DNA of 64,000 nt from Saccharicrinis aurantiacus (GCF_001660705.2 NZ_LYBV02000002.1:158683-222682), one strand, 5' to 3'. Positions 7,356 to 17,033 are shown, numbered from the stretch's first letter. The notes: a model not told the origin generated them from the letters alone. Made by a program: numbers and translations.

Positions 7356-8549
7356 GTGTTAGATAGGACAATTTTACATTTGGATTTAGATACCTTTTTT
7401 GTGTCGTGCGAGAGGTTGTTAGACAGGAAGTTAAATAACAGACCTGTGCTAATTGGGGGGACTGCAGACCGTGGAGTGGTAGCTGCATGCAGTTACGAGG
7501 CGCGTACTTATGGGGTTCATTCTGCAATGCCCATGCGAACGGCCAGGATGCTTTGTCCGGATGCTATAATAATTAGAGGCAATAGTGGCGTGTATAGCGA
7601 GTTCTCCGAAATGGTTACCGAAATTATACGTGAACGCTCGCCATTGTTCGAAAAATCGTCTATCGATGAATTTTATGTTGATATTACCGGAATGGATCGT
7701 TTTGTGCAATCGAGCTATCAATGGTCTCGGGAGTTGCGAGAGAAAATATTGCACGAAACGCATTTGCCTATTTCGTTTGGTTTATCAACTAGTAAAACTG
7801 TATCGAAAGTAGGAACAGGGGAAGCCAAACCTAATAATCACATTCTGATTCCGCAGGGAAATGAGAAGCCTTTCTTAGCGCCATTATCCGTTAAAAAGAT
7901 TCCGATGGTGGGAGATAAAACCTATCATAAGCTACGCAGTTTAGGTATTGAGCGCGTAAAAACTGTACAAGAAATGCCTGTGGAGTTAATGGAGCGTGTG
8001 CTGGGTAAAAATGGCAATATGATTTGGAAAAAGGCTCAGGGTATTGATAATACCCCGGTTGTGGCTTGGCACGAGCGCAAGTCGTTATCTACCGAGCGTA
8101 CCTTTGAGCAAGACACTACAGATACCCATCAACTGCGCAGTATTATTGTGGCCATGGCCGAAAGTTTGGCTTATCAGCTACGCAAAGAAAACAAGCTAAC
8201 CGCTTGCATCACATTAAAAATAAGATATACCGATTTTCAGACATACACCCGACAAAAGCGAGTGCCTTACACTTCGTTAGATCACACACTAATTGAAACG
8301 GTGCTCGATTTGTTTGAGAAGGTTTACGACCGCAGGGTTTTGGTGCGCCTTATTGGAGTCAGGCTCAGCAACCTTGTGGGCGGAACCTATCAGATGCGTT
8401 TATTCGAAGATTCAGAGAAAATTATAAAACTTTATCAGGCAATGGATAATGTACGAAACAAATATGGCAAAAACTCACTCAAACGTGCGGTGGGTATGGA
8501 TACCGTAAACCTTGGCGGGATGAACCCTTTTAAGGGAACGAAAGAGTGA
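7356..8549 (+). CDS. Y-family translesion DNA polymerase (DinB/ImuB-like)
   Basis: A 397-aa Y-family polymerase. The first catalytic Asp is Asp10 (LHLDLDTFFVS), the second acidic pair Asp104-Glu105 (SSIDEFYVDI), so unlike ImuB proteins the active site is complete. Phe15 is at the steric-gate position. Thumb helix-hairpin-helix motifs (KKIPMVGDKTYHKLRSLGIE) and a little-finger domain follow. The start is GTG (valine codon read as Met); no in-frame ATG precedes it. It is downstream of a divergent S24 repressor and upstream of a short DnaE, the arrangement of inducible mutagenic repair cassettes. Confidence 0.9.
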   Translation: MLDRTILHLDLDTFFVSCERLLDRKLNNRPVLIGGTADRGVVAACSYEARTYGVHSAMPMRTARMLCPDAIIIRGNSGVYSEFSEMVTEIIRERSPLFEKSSIDEFYVDITGMDRFVQSSYQWSRELREKILHETHLPISFGLSTSKTVSKVGTGEAKPNNHILIPQGNEKPFLAPLSVKKIPMVGDKTYHKLRSLGIERVKTVQEMPVELMERVLGKNGNMIWKKAQGIDNTPVVAWHERKSLSTERTFEQDTTDTHQLRSIIVAMAESLAYQLRKENKLTACITLKIRYTDFQTYTRQKRVPYTSLDHTLIETVLDLFEKVYDRRVLVRLIGVRLSNLVGGTYQMRLFEDSEKIIKLYQAMDNVRNKYGKNSLKRAVGMDTVNLGGMNPFKGTKE

Positions 8550-8973
8550 GGGATAGGCTGAAGAGAAAAGACTGAAGGCAGAAGTGTATTTAGCACCACG
8601 ATATTGCGATACTGCGAGGCACGAAGCAGTCTCAAGGCGAGCCGTTCTATAATGCATTAAGTGAGCCACAAATACATTGAGTTTGGCGAATTATTATTTC
8701 TTATTGTATTGATGCAATATGGTTTAAGCGCCTCGGTTTATGGCCTCTTTTTTAAATGGCTTTTGTTTTATATAAAGCTTTAGTAAGACTAGGAAGTTGA
8801 GAGCTTTGCTCGAAAATCGCCTGGCCGCACTTAAGCTTTAAATAAATAAGAAAGTTATTTAAAAAGCAGCCTTGATGTTTTTTGCTTCCGTTTTTTATAT
8901 CAAGATAAAAAATGAAGTCAGGGTTTGGGATGAAATCCCAAGACGATATTGTAATCAGATTAAAAAATAAAGA
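8550..8973. other. Intergenic region between the polymerase and dnaE with a REP-like repeat
   Basis: No convincing gene in these 424 nt. The segment 8611-8634 (ACTGCGAGGCACGAAGCAGT and onward) has ACTGC/GCAGT arms and resembles a dispersed intergenic element I recall from Bacteroidota genomes, usually read as TGCGAGGCACGAAGCAATCTC. A purine-rich stretch at 8550-8590 contains TGAAGGCAGA, which recurs beyond the dnaE gene near 11963. A tight hairpin, TTGGGAT-GAA-ATCCCAA, sits at 8925-8941, 32 nt before the dnaE start. Confidence 0.45.
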
Positions 8974-11940
8974 GTGATAAATAATCATTCATATTACAGT
9001 TTTAAATACGGAGCATTGTCCGTAGAGCAAGTTCTGCAAGAGTTAGAGCATGGAGGCTACGCTACGGCCGTACTCACCGATATAAACAACACGGCAGCCA
9101 GTCTTGAGTTTGTGCGGCAGGCAGCCGAATTCGATCTCGACCCTGTGGTGGGCGTTGATATCCGCAATGGCGTAACGCAACAATACGTAGCTTTGGCTCA
9201 AAATGCTGAAGGTTTTAGAGAGCTGAACGAGTTTGTGAGTGCGCATTTGCATAGTGGCGAGCCATTTGAGACCGAGGCTCCAGAGTTTGGACATGTATAT
9301 ATTATATATCCCTTTCAATCGAAGTTACGCCAACTGCGCGATAACGAGTTTATGGGAGTGAGCCCGCATAATGTAAAATACTTGCACTTTACTGAGTGGA
9401 ATGATAATCAGAACAAATTGGTGATGTTGCATACGGCCACATTCCGCAATAAACGCGATTATAATATACATCGTTTAATGCGCGCCATTCACAACAATAC
9501 TTTGTTGAGTAAATTATCGAAGGAGAAGCAAGCTGATGAAAGTGATGCTTATTTGAGTAGGGAAGAGCTGATGCGTATTTATAAATCGTACCCAAAGCTG
9601 ATTATCAATACACAGCGCATGCTCGATAATTGCAGTTTAGAGTTTGAGTTTAAGAGCAATAAAAACAAGCAGGTTTTCAGTACTTCGGCTGATGCCGATT
9701 ACGAGTTGCTAAAGCACGAAGCCCATAAAGGACTCCAATATCGCTATGGCGATGTTGTGAGTGATGAGGTATTGGCTCGCCTCGAAAAAGAACTGAAAGT
9801 AATTAGAGAGCTGAACTTTTGTGCCTATTTTCTGATTAATTGGGATTTGGTACAATACGCCATCAGTAAAGGATATTACCATGTGGGGCGGGGTAGTGGA
9901 GCCAATAGTTTGGTGGCTTACTTATTACAAATAACCAATGTTGATCCGGTTGAGCTCGACTTATATTTTGAGCGTTTTATCAACCCTTATCGTACTTCGC
10001 CACCCGATTTTGATATAGATTTTTCGTGGACGGATAGAGATGATATTACCCGCTATTTGTTCGATACTTACGGATGGGATAAAACGGTGCTACTGGGCAC
10101 CTTTATCACTTTTAATCACAAATCAGCCTTTCGCGAGATAGGTAAGGTATTTGGTTTGCCCGATGAAGAAATTAAGCGCTTACAGAAAAATACAAATCCT
10201 AAAGAGGCCGATGAATACGGAAAGTGGGTGATTAAATACAGTCAGTATATCATCGATTTTCCCAGTCACAGCAGCATCCACTCCAGTGGAATTTTAATAG
10301 CTGAGGAGCCTATTAGTAGTTACTGTTCTACGCAGCTATTGCCCAAGGGATATCCATCCACTCAGTTTGATATGTATATTGCCGAAGATGTGGGCTTACA
10401 TAAGTTTGATATTTTGAGTCAGCGAGGTTTGGGTAAAATTAAAGATGCACTTATCCTGATTAAGCAAAATCATGGGGTAGATATAGATATTAATAATACC
10501 AAACTTTTTATGGAAGATCCTCGTGTTAAGCAGATGCTTAAAAAAGGACAAGCCATAGGTTGTTTTTATATTGAATCGCCTGCCATGCGAATGTTGCTTA
10601 CCAAGCTAAAGGCTGAGGATTATAAGCGTTTGGTGGCGGCAAGTTCCATTATCCGGCCGGGAGTTGCACAAAGCGGTATGATGCGCGAGTACATTGAGCG
10701 CTTTCAGGATGAGGGTAGGCGATTGCGTGCGCGTAAGGCTTTGCCCGAGCTGTATAACATCCTTACAGAAACCTATGGCGTAATGGTGTACCAAGAGGAT
10801 GTGATAAAAGTGGCACATTACTTTGCCGATTTAAGTTTAGATGAATCGGATGTGCTGCGCCGTGGCATGTCGTGGAAGTTTAGGCAGCGCAACGAGTTTT
10901 GGAAAATCCGCAATAAGTTCTTCGATAATTGTAAGCGAAAAGGTTATGCTCATGCTGTTATTCAGGATATATGGCGACAAATAGAGAGTTTTGCCAATTA
11001 TGCCTTTGCCAAAGGGCACTCGGCGAGTTATGCAGTAGAAAGTTTTCAGGCCTTGTATTTAAAAGCCTATTATCCGCTCGAATATATGGTGGCTACGCTA
11101 AATAATGGTGGTGGTTTCTACTCGCAACAGCTGTATTTGCACGAGGCTATTATGAATGGGGCAGCTGTAGAGGTGCCTTGCGTAAACAGCAGCGAATGGC
11201 AAAATACCTTGCATGATAAAACTATTTATCTGGGTTTTTATTTGCTGCGCGACGCAGAACATGCTATTTGTCAGAATTTAATTACAGAACGTAAAGCCAA
11301 TGGTGCTTATACTAGCTTGCGCGATTTTGTAAATCGTTGCCCTGTTGGTTTAGAAAGTCTGATTAGCTTAATAAGAGTGGGTGCTTTCCGCTTTAGCGGG
11401 AAGGGAAAAAAGGAATTGCTGTGGGATGCGCACCTGCTGTTGGGGCATAATAAAAAAACAAAATCAGAACGAACACTCTTTCAAGCGGAAGTACAAGAAT
11501 TTGAATTACCACAGCTTTGGGCGCATAATTTAGAGGATGCCTTTGACGAGATGGAGTTATTAGGTTTATCAGTGCGTACACCTTTTGAGTTGGTAGAAGG
11601 CGAATTTACATCGAGCCTTAGGGCACATCATCTGCCACAGCTTATTGGGAAACATGTGCGTATTGTGGCCTACTTGATTCATTGCAAACCCAATAAAACT
11701 AACAAAGGAAAAATGATGTTTTTTGGTACCTGGATTGATTTAGATGGACATTGGGTAGATACCGTTCATTTTCCGCCAGCAGCGCAAACGCATCCTTTCC
11801 GAGGGCCAGGTTGTTATACCATTGAGGGACTTGTTGCTGAAGAGTATGGTTTTGTAAGCATTGAAGTTACAGCTATGGAGCGCCTAAAAAGCTACACTTT
11901 AGATGGTGATTCTGTGAGGTTAAAGCCAATAGCGAGTTAG
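8974..11940 (+). CDS. Short DnaE-family DNA polymerase III alpha subunit (DnaE2/ImuC-like)
   Basis: 988 aa, shorter than replicative DnaE (about 1160). The polymerase active-site motif PDFDIDF is at residues 344-350, giving metal-binding Asp345 and Asp347. HVGRGSGANSLVAY and FAKGHSASYAVESFQALYLKAYYPLEYM regions are conserved. The N-terminal PHP domain is degenerate: the usual HxH motif reads NNHSYYS. An OB-fold follows at the C-terminus (about 890-960). The start is GTG, followed by INNHSYYSFKYG typical of the family. With the S24 repressor and Y-family polymerase it forms a translesion module; no imuA is present. Confidence 0.92.
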   Translation: MINNHSYYSFKYGALSVEQVLQELEHGGYATAVLTDINNTAASLEFVRQAAEFDLDPVVGVDIRNGVTQQYVALAQNAEGFRELNEFVSAHLHSGEPFETEAPEFGHVYIIYPFQSKLRQLRDNEFMGVSPHNVKYLHFTEWNDNQNKLVMLHTATFRNKRDYNIHRLMRAIHNNTLLSKLSKEKQADESDAYLSREELMRIYKSYPKLIINTQRMLDNCSLEFEFKSNKNKQVFSTSADADYELLKHEAHKGLQYRYGDVVSDEVLARLEKELKVIRELNFCAYFLINWDLVQYAISKGYYHVGRGSGANSLVAYLLQITNVDPVELDLYFERFINPYRTSPPDFDIDFSWTDRDDITRYLFDTYGWDKTVLLGTFITFNHKSAFREIGKVFGLPDEEIKRLQKNTNPKEADEYGKWVIKYSQYIIDFPSHSSIHSSGILIAEEPISSYCSTQLLPKGYPSTQFDMYIAEDVGLHKFDILSQRGLGKIKDALILIKQNHGVDIDINNTKLFMEDPRVKQMLKKGQAIGCFYIESPAMRMLLTKLKAEDYKRLVAASSIIRPGVAQSGMMREYIERFQDEGRRLRARKALPELYNILTETYGVMVYQEDVIKVAHYFADLSLDESDVLRRGMSWKFRQRNEFWKIRNKFFDNCKRKGYAHAVIQDIWRQIESFANYAFAKGHSASYAVESFQALYLKAYYPLEYMVATLNNGGGFYSQQLYLHEAIMNGAAVEVPCVNSSEWQNTLHDKTIYLGFYLLRDAEHAICQNLITERKANGAYTSLRDFVNRCPVGLESLISLIRVGAFRFSGKGKKELLWDAHLLLGHNKKTKSERTLFQAEVQEFELPQLWAHNLEDAFDEMELLGLSVRTPFELVEGEFTSSLRAHHLPQLIGKHVRIVAYLIHCKPNKTNKGKMMFFGTWIDLDGHWVDTVHFPPAAQTHPFRGPGCYTIEGLVAEEYGFVSIEVTAMERLKSYTLDGDSVRLKPIAS

Positions 11941-12017
11941 TTGTTTAATAGAGTAAGTAGGGTGAAGGCAGAGGCTTGAAGTGAAGGAGTAGGTATTGGA
12001 TTCACTACTACCTTCAG

Positions 12018-12080
12018 CCTAATAACTAACAACTAGTACCTAATAACTAACAACTAGTACCTAATAACTAGCATCTAGTG
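12018..12080. repeat. Tandem repeat of a 21-bp unit
   Basis: Two exact copies of a 21-bp unit (CCTAATAACTAACAACTAGT plus A) occupy 12018-12038 and 12039-12059. A third, degenerate copy covers 12060-12080 and supplies the stop codon and last residues of the minus-strand acetyltransferase. Replication slippage is the simplest origin. Confidence 0.85.
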
Positions 12081-12846
12081 CATACTCCATAAATTCGCCT
12101 GCTTGTTTAAATCCCATTTTACTAAAAATACCTTTTGAATCATCCGAAGCTTGTAAATGTATTTGCTCAATACCACGTTCTTTAGCCAACGCGATAGTAT
12201 GTTTTACTAATGCTGTGGCAATACCTTGATTACGATCTTCTTTCATTACTGAGAGATTATAAATACCTGCACTTTTGGGGTTCTCGGGTTCAATGAAGAG
12301 TTCAATAGCCCCACTAGGTACGCTATCGTGCAGATAATTCAAAAGGACTAAATTATCATCGTCAAGAATAGTCTCTGCAAGTGTATTATAATACTTTAAT
12401 ACATTGGTATCAAAAGGTTCCCAATTATTAGCAATAATAAAAGCATGATCGATAATAGCTTGTTTATTATAGGCAGGAACAATATTAGGATTAAGTTCTC
12501 CCTCGGTAAGCACATTTACTGGGGCACTCATTCCTTCATTTGTAGCAGAATGCGTGATATTAAGTTCAGAGAAAATCTGTAGAAGTGACTTATTTAGCTT
12601 ATCTTTTTCAATCCAAATGCACGATTTACGTAATCGATTATCGTAAAAGTTAACAGCTTCTTCAATAGTATCTTTGCTAACAGTAGAGGCATCAGTAATA
12701 TGAATTACATTATAGGTGTCAACCACCAATCCGCTATCAATATAAGTTAGGCCTTCACGTTCAAAAACTTGTAGGAAAGTCTTTTGTGCCGGAAGATGCT
12801 TAATATGTAGGTTAAAGTTTTTATCGATTGCTGTAGTGGGATTCAT
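12061..12846 (-). CDS. GNAT family N-acetyltransferase
   Basis: A 261-aa protein whose C-terminal half is a GNAT domain: strand GIYNLSVMKEDRNQGIATAL with the acetyl-CoA pyrophosphate loop (RNQGIATALV, Q/RxxGxG/A-like), then ALAKERGIEQIHLQASDDSKGIFSKMGF, a classic GNAT ending. The N-terminal half (1-130) is unassigned and may be a second, degenerate GNAT-like unit. The substrate is unknown. A -7-like box TATTTTTG lies at 12873-12880 on the minus strand, 27 nt before the ATG. The 3' end runs into the 21-bp tandem repeat, so the last few residues may vary between strains. Confidence 0.8.
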   Translation of the reverse strand: MNPTTAIDKNFNLHIKHLPAQKTFLQVFEREGLTYIDSGLVVDTYNVIHITDASTVSKDTIEEAVNFYDNRLRKSCIWIEKDKLNKSLLQIFSELNITHSATNEGMSAPVNVLTEGELNPNIVPAYNKQAIIDHAFIIANNWEPFDTNVLKYYNTLAETILDDDNLVLLNYLHDSVPSGAIELFIEPENPKSAGIYNLSVMKEDRNQGIATALVKHTIALAKERGIEQIHLQASDDSKGIFSKMGFKQAGEFMEYALDASY

Positions 12847-12901
12847 ATAATAAAATGGATTATTTTGTGCTGCAAAAATACAAAATATAGGGTATAAAAA
12901 A

Positions 12902-12925
12902 AGCTGAACATAATGGAGTTCAGCT
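12902..12925 (-). terminator. Terminator of the first polysaccharide export operon
   Basis: An 8-bp stem (AGCTGAAC 12902-12909 with GTTCAGCT 12918-12925) and 8-nt loop. On the minus strand it is followed by a T-run. It lies 52 nt beyond the stop of wzc and just before the acetyltransferase promoter. Confidence 0.75.
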
Positions 12926-12976
12926 ATAATATCTTAGCAAATATCAATACTGAATAATAACCTTAAGTTAGTAGTA

Positions 12977-15385
12977 CTAATTATTTGAAAAACGGCTAAA
13001 TACTTTCTTTTTGACAGTCTTTTTATCATTTCCTTCCACATAATAGCCTGTATTTTTGCTGTAATTACCGTAACCGCCATAACCGCTATAGTTACCATAA
13101 CTATTACTCACCATATCATTTAAAATAAAGCCAACGTTAGGTAAGTTATTCTTAACTTCAAGTTGGTTTACATGGTTAACTTGCTTCTTATGTGATTTAC
13201 CTTGGCGTAATACCACTAAATTTACATCGGCATATTTTGCACATATTAAGCCATCAGTAACCATTCCTATGGGAGCATTATCAATAACGATAATATCAAA
13301 CTCTTTTTTAGCCTCCATAAGTAATTGTTCAAACAATTGATTTTCTAGTAACTCAGCTGGGTTAGGAGGTATAGGCCCTGTATTAATAATAGATAAATTT
13401 TTGATATCAGTACATTGTACTATATTACTAAGAGAATCAGTACCCAATAAAAAGGTACTAACACCTCTATCAAGGTCTAAGGTAGTAAATATCTTGTCTA
13501 GTCTAGGCTTACGCAAATCACAACCTAATAATAATACTTTTTTGTTATTTAAGGCGAAAATATTAGCTATGTTGGCCGAAATAAATGTTTTTCCCTCTTT
13601 TGGAAACATAGAGTGGAGCGCAATTACTTTAGGGCCTTCAAACTTATTAAGTTTAAAGTGAAGGTTGGTTCTTAGACTTCTGAATGATTCAGCAAGACTT
13701 GAGAGAGGGTGGAGGGCAATTGGTAATTCCTCTTTATATTTGTTTCTCACAATTTCTCCCAATACAGGAAATTTGCTGGCGCGTTCAATATCTTCTGTAG
13801 AAGATATACTATCATTGAAATAATCATTTAGTATGATAACTATAAAAGGAATAGCCAAGCCTAAAATGAGGCCTAGGGCTAGAAATATTGATGCATTAGG
13901 ACCGACGTTAAGGGTTGTTTTTAAGCGAGCAGTATCTAATACTTGTGCATCCGGAACATTAGATGCTGTTGTAATTGAAGCTTCAGCTCTTCTTTGTAGT
14001 AAAAACGTGTATAATTCATTATTTAAATCAAAGCTACGTTTAATATTAATCATCTCCTGTTCAGTGCTAGGTAAACTAGCCATGTGCATAGTAATTTCAT
14101 CCTTTTTATTATCAATGGATTTATAATGATTTTTAGAGGCTGAAAGCTGATTTCTCACATTCTCACGTAACTGAATTAGGGATTGTTGAATTTCAGTATT
14201 TAACAAAATGAGACTAGGGTTTTTATCCTGAGCCACGTAACTCAAAGAAGTGCGTTTGGCATAAAGATCCGCAAGGTGTAATACCTGAGAATTTAAACCA
14301 GGGTCAGTGATACCAATAATGGAAGGGGCTACTACTTTATCGATCTCGGAAGCATCTTCCATATAGTGCAATAAATTATTAAGATAATCTATTTGCATTC
14401 TTACTTCCATAAGTTGTGATTCCAGCTCCTGCAAACGAGTGGCTACCATTGTGCCTTCTATGCTTAAGTTAATTGTTTTGTTTTTGGTTCTAAAAGCTGT
14501 AAAATTCTTACCAGCTAACTCAAGTGAGTCTACTATTCCATCTAGTTGGTCATCAATAAATCTAACAGTATTTAAGGTAGTTCTATTCTTTTTTTGCATA
14601 CCATACTGTATGTAAACTTCTAGTAGTTGGTTTAAATAATCCACTTGTTTTTGAGGTGTATGTCCTATGAGTGATAATTGAATAATTTCTGATTTTTTGT
14701 CGAGTAAACTTACGTCAACTAATCTATTGTATACTCTTGCTGTATGTTCTAAATCGTTTAAGGTAAAGTAGTAGTCACCTGGTGTGGTTTTACCTGTTTT
14801 ATTTATTGTAAAAGAAAAATATTCATTATTAAATGGTTCGCCATATTTACCCTGAGATGCAAAGTTTATTATTTCACCTTTTGCATTTTCATCATCTACA
14901 TTTATGCCGTAGTTTTCATGATCCAAAGGTTTAATATACACCTTTATACCTGTTGGGTTTTTGTAATCTTTATTAGCAATGACCTCAAGGGGACTATTGT
15001 TGTAAAAGCTAGTGTCATTAAATAAACCTTCTTTATACCATGTATTCGTCCAATCAAGCTGTTCTAGTGCCTTTAGGTGTATAGAGTATGAATTTAAGAT
15101 GCCAATTTGGTTTTGGATATTAGATTTACTATTAGATCCAATTGATATATCTCCGAATATACTAGCATCTCCTAGAGAACCACCCTCACTCTCAAAGAGC
15201 ACCACAGCATTAGAAAGGTATTCTTTAGGGGTGTTTTTATAAATAAAGTAAGCACTGCATAAGCCTATAAAGCCTGTTATGCAAAACCAATACCAGTGCT
15301 TTACCATTTTGCCTATAAAGGCCTTTATATCAAAAGACTCTTCAGTCTCTAATAATTCCATCATTTCTTTCATGTTGTTCTCCAT
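12977..15385 (-). CDS. wzc: Polysaccharide co-polymerase with BY-kinase domain (Wzc)
   Basis: 802 aa from the ATG at 15385 (MENNMKEMMELLE); the frame is open 26 codons further up but that extension overlaps the upstream wzi gene. A Wzz domain (transmembrane helix about 27-45, periplasmic coiled coils about 270-480, second helix about 490-515) is fused to a bacterial tyrosine kinase. Walker A is MFPKEGKTF (about 590), Walker A' LLGCDLRKPRLD (about 620), Walker B IIVIDNAP (about 698), and a tyrosine-rich tail (YGNYSGYGGYGNYSKN) serves for autophosphorylation. It controls chain length and export through Wza. Last gene of the wecG-like/wza/wzi/wzc operon. Confidence 0.93.
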   Translation of the reverse strand: MENNMKEMMELLETEESFDIKAFIGKMVKHWYWFCITGFIGLCSAYFIYKNTPKEYLSNAVVLFESEGGSLGDASIFGDISIGSNSKSNIQNQIGILNSYSIHLKALEQLDWTNTWYKEGLFNDTSFYNNSPLEVIANKDYKNPTGIKVYIKPLDHENYGINVDDENAKGEIINFASQGKYGEPFNNEYFSFTINKTGKTTPGDYYFTLNDLEHTARVYNRLVDVSLLDKKSEIIQLSLIGHTPQKQVDYLNQLLEVYIQYGMQKKNRTTLNTVRFIDDQLDGIVDSLELAGKNFTAFRTKNKTINLSIEGTMVATRLQELESQLMEVRMQIDYLNNLLHYMEDASEIDKVVAPSIIGITDPGLNSQVLHLADLYAKRTSLSYVAQDKNPSLILLNTEIQQSLIQLRENVRNQLSASKNHYKSIDNKKDEITMHMASLPSTEQEMINIKRSFDLNNELYTFLLQRRAEASITTASNVPDAQVLDTARLKTTLNVGPNASIFLALGLILGLAIPFIVIILNDYFNDSISSTEDIERASKFPVLGEIVRNKYKEELPIALHPLSSLAESFRSLRTNLHFKLNKFEGPKVIALHSMFPKEGKTFISANIANIFALNNKKVLLLGCDLRKPRLDKIFTTLDLDRGVSTFLLGTDSLSNIVQCTDIKNLSIINTGPIPPNPAELLENQLFEQLLMEAKKEFDIIVIDNAPIGMVTDGLICAKYADVNLVVLRQGKSHKKQVNHVNQLEVKNNLPNVGFILNDMVSNSYGNYSGYGGYGNYSKNTGYYVEGNDKKTVKKKVFSRFSNN

Positions 15386-15392
15386 AATTGTT

Positions 15393-17033
15393 TTACAATG
15401 AAAAGGGTGTGTATTTGACTCCGAACTGAGCACCGAAGGTATGATATAACTCACCAAAATCAAAAGTTATAGCGGTAAACAGTTCTATTTTAGGTTTCTC
15501 TGAGGGTGTATATTTTATATCTAGGTAGGTATAAACCTGTTTTTTGCTAGTAGCAAAAAAATAGTTGGGTGTGAGTTCCCAGGAATATCTCGATTCATAT
15601 TTCTCATGATACGCACCCAAATTTTTTGTATGGGTGGCTTTAAGGGTGTAGGTAATTTCTTGTATGAGCTGACCATTAATACCTAGATGAATGCCTCGAA
15701 CTCTATTGTTGTTGATAAATGCCTGGTGGTCTATATTTGCTTCAGGGGCATATATACTAAACTGATTCGTATTAAGATAAAGAGGATAGCCTATGTTTGT
15801 TTCATAATAGGACCAACCATGATAATTGCTGGCATTATCATAATTGTCTCTTCCGCCATATTGATGGCCATTATTAGTTTCTTGCCTTATGTAAGCCCAA
15901 ACCTCATCTTTTGTCCATCCTGTTTTATTGGGAGCTTGCGGAAAAACAGCATGCATAAAGTCATCGTAGTCATTATTTATGTCCTTATCCCAGATAATGT
16001 TTCCTTCGCTAAATTCTTTATATAGCGTGTTTTCAGGATAAATGGGATCCGGTATTCCTTCACCACATTGATAATCTGTTTTAATTAATTCCAAATTAAA
16101 GCCTTTGATGAGTCCTTCTGTGTTAAGATTTGCTAGAATACCTAATTTATAGTCTTTATTTCTGCCTTTCCATATATTTAGGCCAGACCCATCGTAAAAT
16201 GGTTTTTGCATATATAAAAGAAATGAATTTTCATTGATTGTAGTACTTAAGCCAAAATCCCAAAATCCCATGTGTGAGCCCCAGGCATTGGTTTCAGTTC
16301 GCCCACCTTTACTACCTCCTTTGGCAAAAAAAGTAGCTGTGTAATTAACGGCTTCTTTGCTACCATCTTGTCTTGTACCACCTATCATAGAGCTGTGTAC
16401 TATGCCTACAAACGGTTTTACTTTATATTTTCCGAATTGAAGATAAAGCCACTTTTCATGTAACAAAACATTATCAGCTGCCTTGGGATGACCACTTTCT
16501 AATCTATTATCATTTAGCCATCCGTGAGATATGGCCCCACGTATTTGAAATAGGCTATTTGTAAAGGGTATATCAACATAATCATAAAACCCAATTGTAA
16601 TACGAGGTAAGGGACGTGCATTACTATTGTAAAGAAATCCACCTGTTGAAAGTGTATCATTATAAGATACTGGCGAAAAAGCTTCCTTCCCCAATGAAAA
16701 GTTCAGAATGCTAAAAGCAGTTCCGCTAATATAGGCTTCATGCAAAAAGCTCTCCTGCCAATCCTCTTTCAATAGTGCTGCAGCACCAATGTTGAGTTCT
16801 ACTCTTTTTGTTTTGATAATTTGCTGTTTAAGGTAGGTATGCAAAAATAAATGCGATGTTTCAAGTTCAGAAATAAGACCCCATTTATTGGCATGTAGGT
16901 AATGCCCCACTAGGTTTTTATTACTATTTGCTAATCCGAAGGTACTTATATAAATATTGGTTTTTTGACAATACACATAAGTTGTTGATAAAGATAGTAA
17001 TACGTAAAGTAAGGGTTTACGCATACTATTCAA
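15393..17033 (-). CDS. wzi: Capsule assembly protein of the Wzi family
   Basis: 546 aa with an N-terminal signal peptide (about 1-22, ending YVYCQ) and a body of beta strands consistent with an outer-membrane barrel. Family features include FSLGKEAFSPVSYNDTLSTGGF, RPLPRITIGFYDYVDIPF, AISHGWLNDNR and ADNVLLHEKWLYLQFG. Wzi anchors or organises capsule at the cell surface. It begins inside the end of wza (8-nt overlap) and stops 7 nt before wzc. A paralogue of identical length lies at 43673-45313 in the second locus, with the same motifs in the same order but clearly diverged DNA. Confidence 0.9.
   Translation of the reverse strand: MNSMRKPLLYVLLSLSTTYVYCQKTNIYISTFGLANSNKNLVGHYLHANKWGLISELETSHLFLHTYLKQQIIKTKRVELNIGAAALLKEDWQESFLHEAYISGTAFSILNFSLGKEAFSPVSYNDTLSTGGFLYNSNARPLPRITIGFYDYVDIPFTNSLFQIRGAISHGWLNDNRLESGHPKAADNVLLHEKWLYLQFGKYKVKPFVGIVHSSMIGGTRQDGSKEAVNYTATFFAKGGSKGGRTETNAWGSHMGFWDFGLSTTINENSFLLYMQKPFYDGSGLNIWKGRNKDYKLGILANLNTEGLIKGFNLELIKTDYQCGEGIPDPIYPENTLYKEFSEGNIIWDKDINNDYDDFMHAVFPQAPNKTGWTKDEVWAYIRQETNNGHQYGGRDNYDNASNYHGWSYYETNIGYPLYLNTNQFSIYAPEANIDHQAFINNNRVRGIHLGINGQLIQEITYTLKATHTKNLGAYHEKYESRYSWELTPNYFFATSKKQVYTYLDIKYTPSEKPKIELFTAITFDFGELYHTFGAQFGVKYTPFSL

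Noticed and set aside
8925..8941. Hairpin TTGGGAT-GAA-ATCCCAA as a terminator before dnaE
   Set aside because: No T-run follows on either strand, so a terminator is not supported; noted only as a possible leader structure.
8752..8988. 78-aa minus-strand reading frame in the spacer before dnaE
   Set aside because: No recognisable domain, no promoter, and it overlaps the start of dnaE; low-complexity AT-rich sequence explains it.
15386..15463. Extended N-terminus for Wzc
   Set aside because: It overlaps the end of wzi, and MENNMKEMMELLE at 15385 gives the normal Wzz start.
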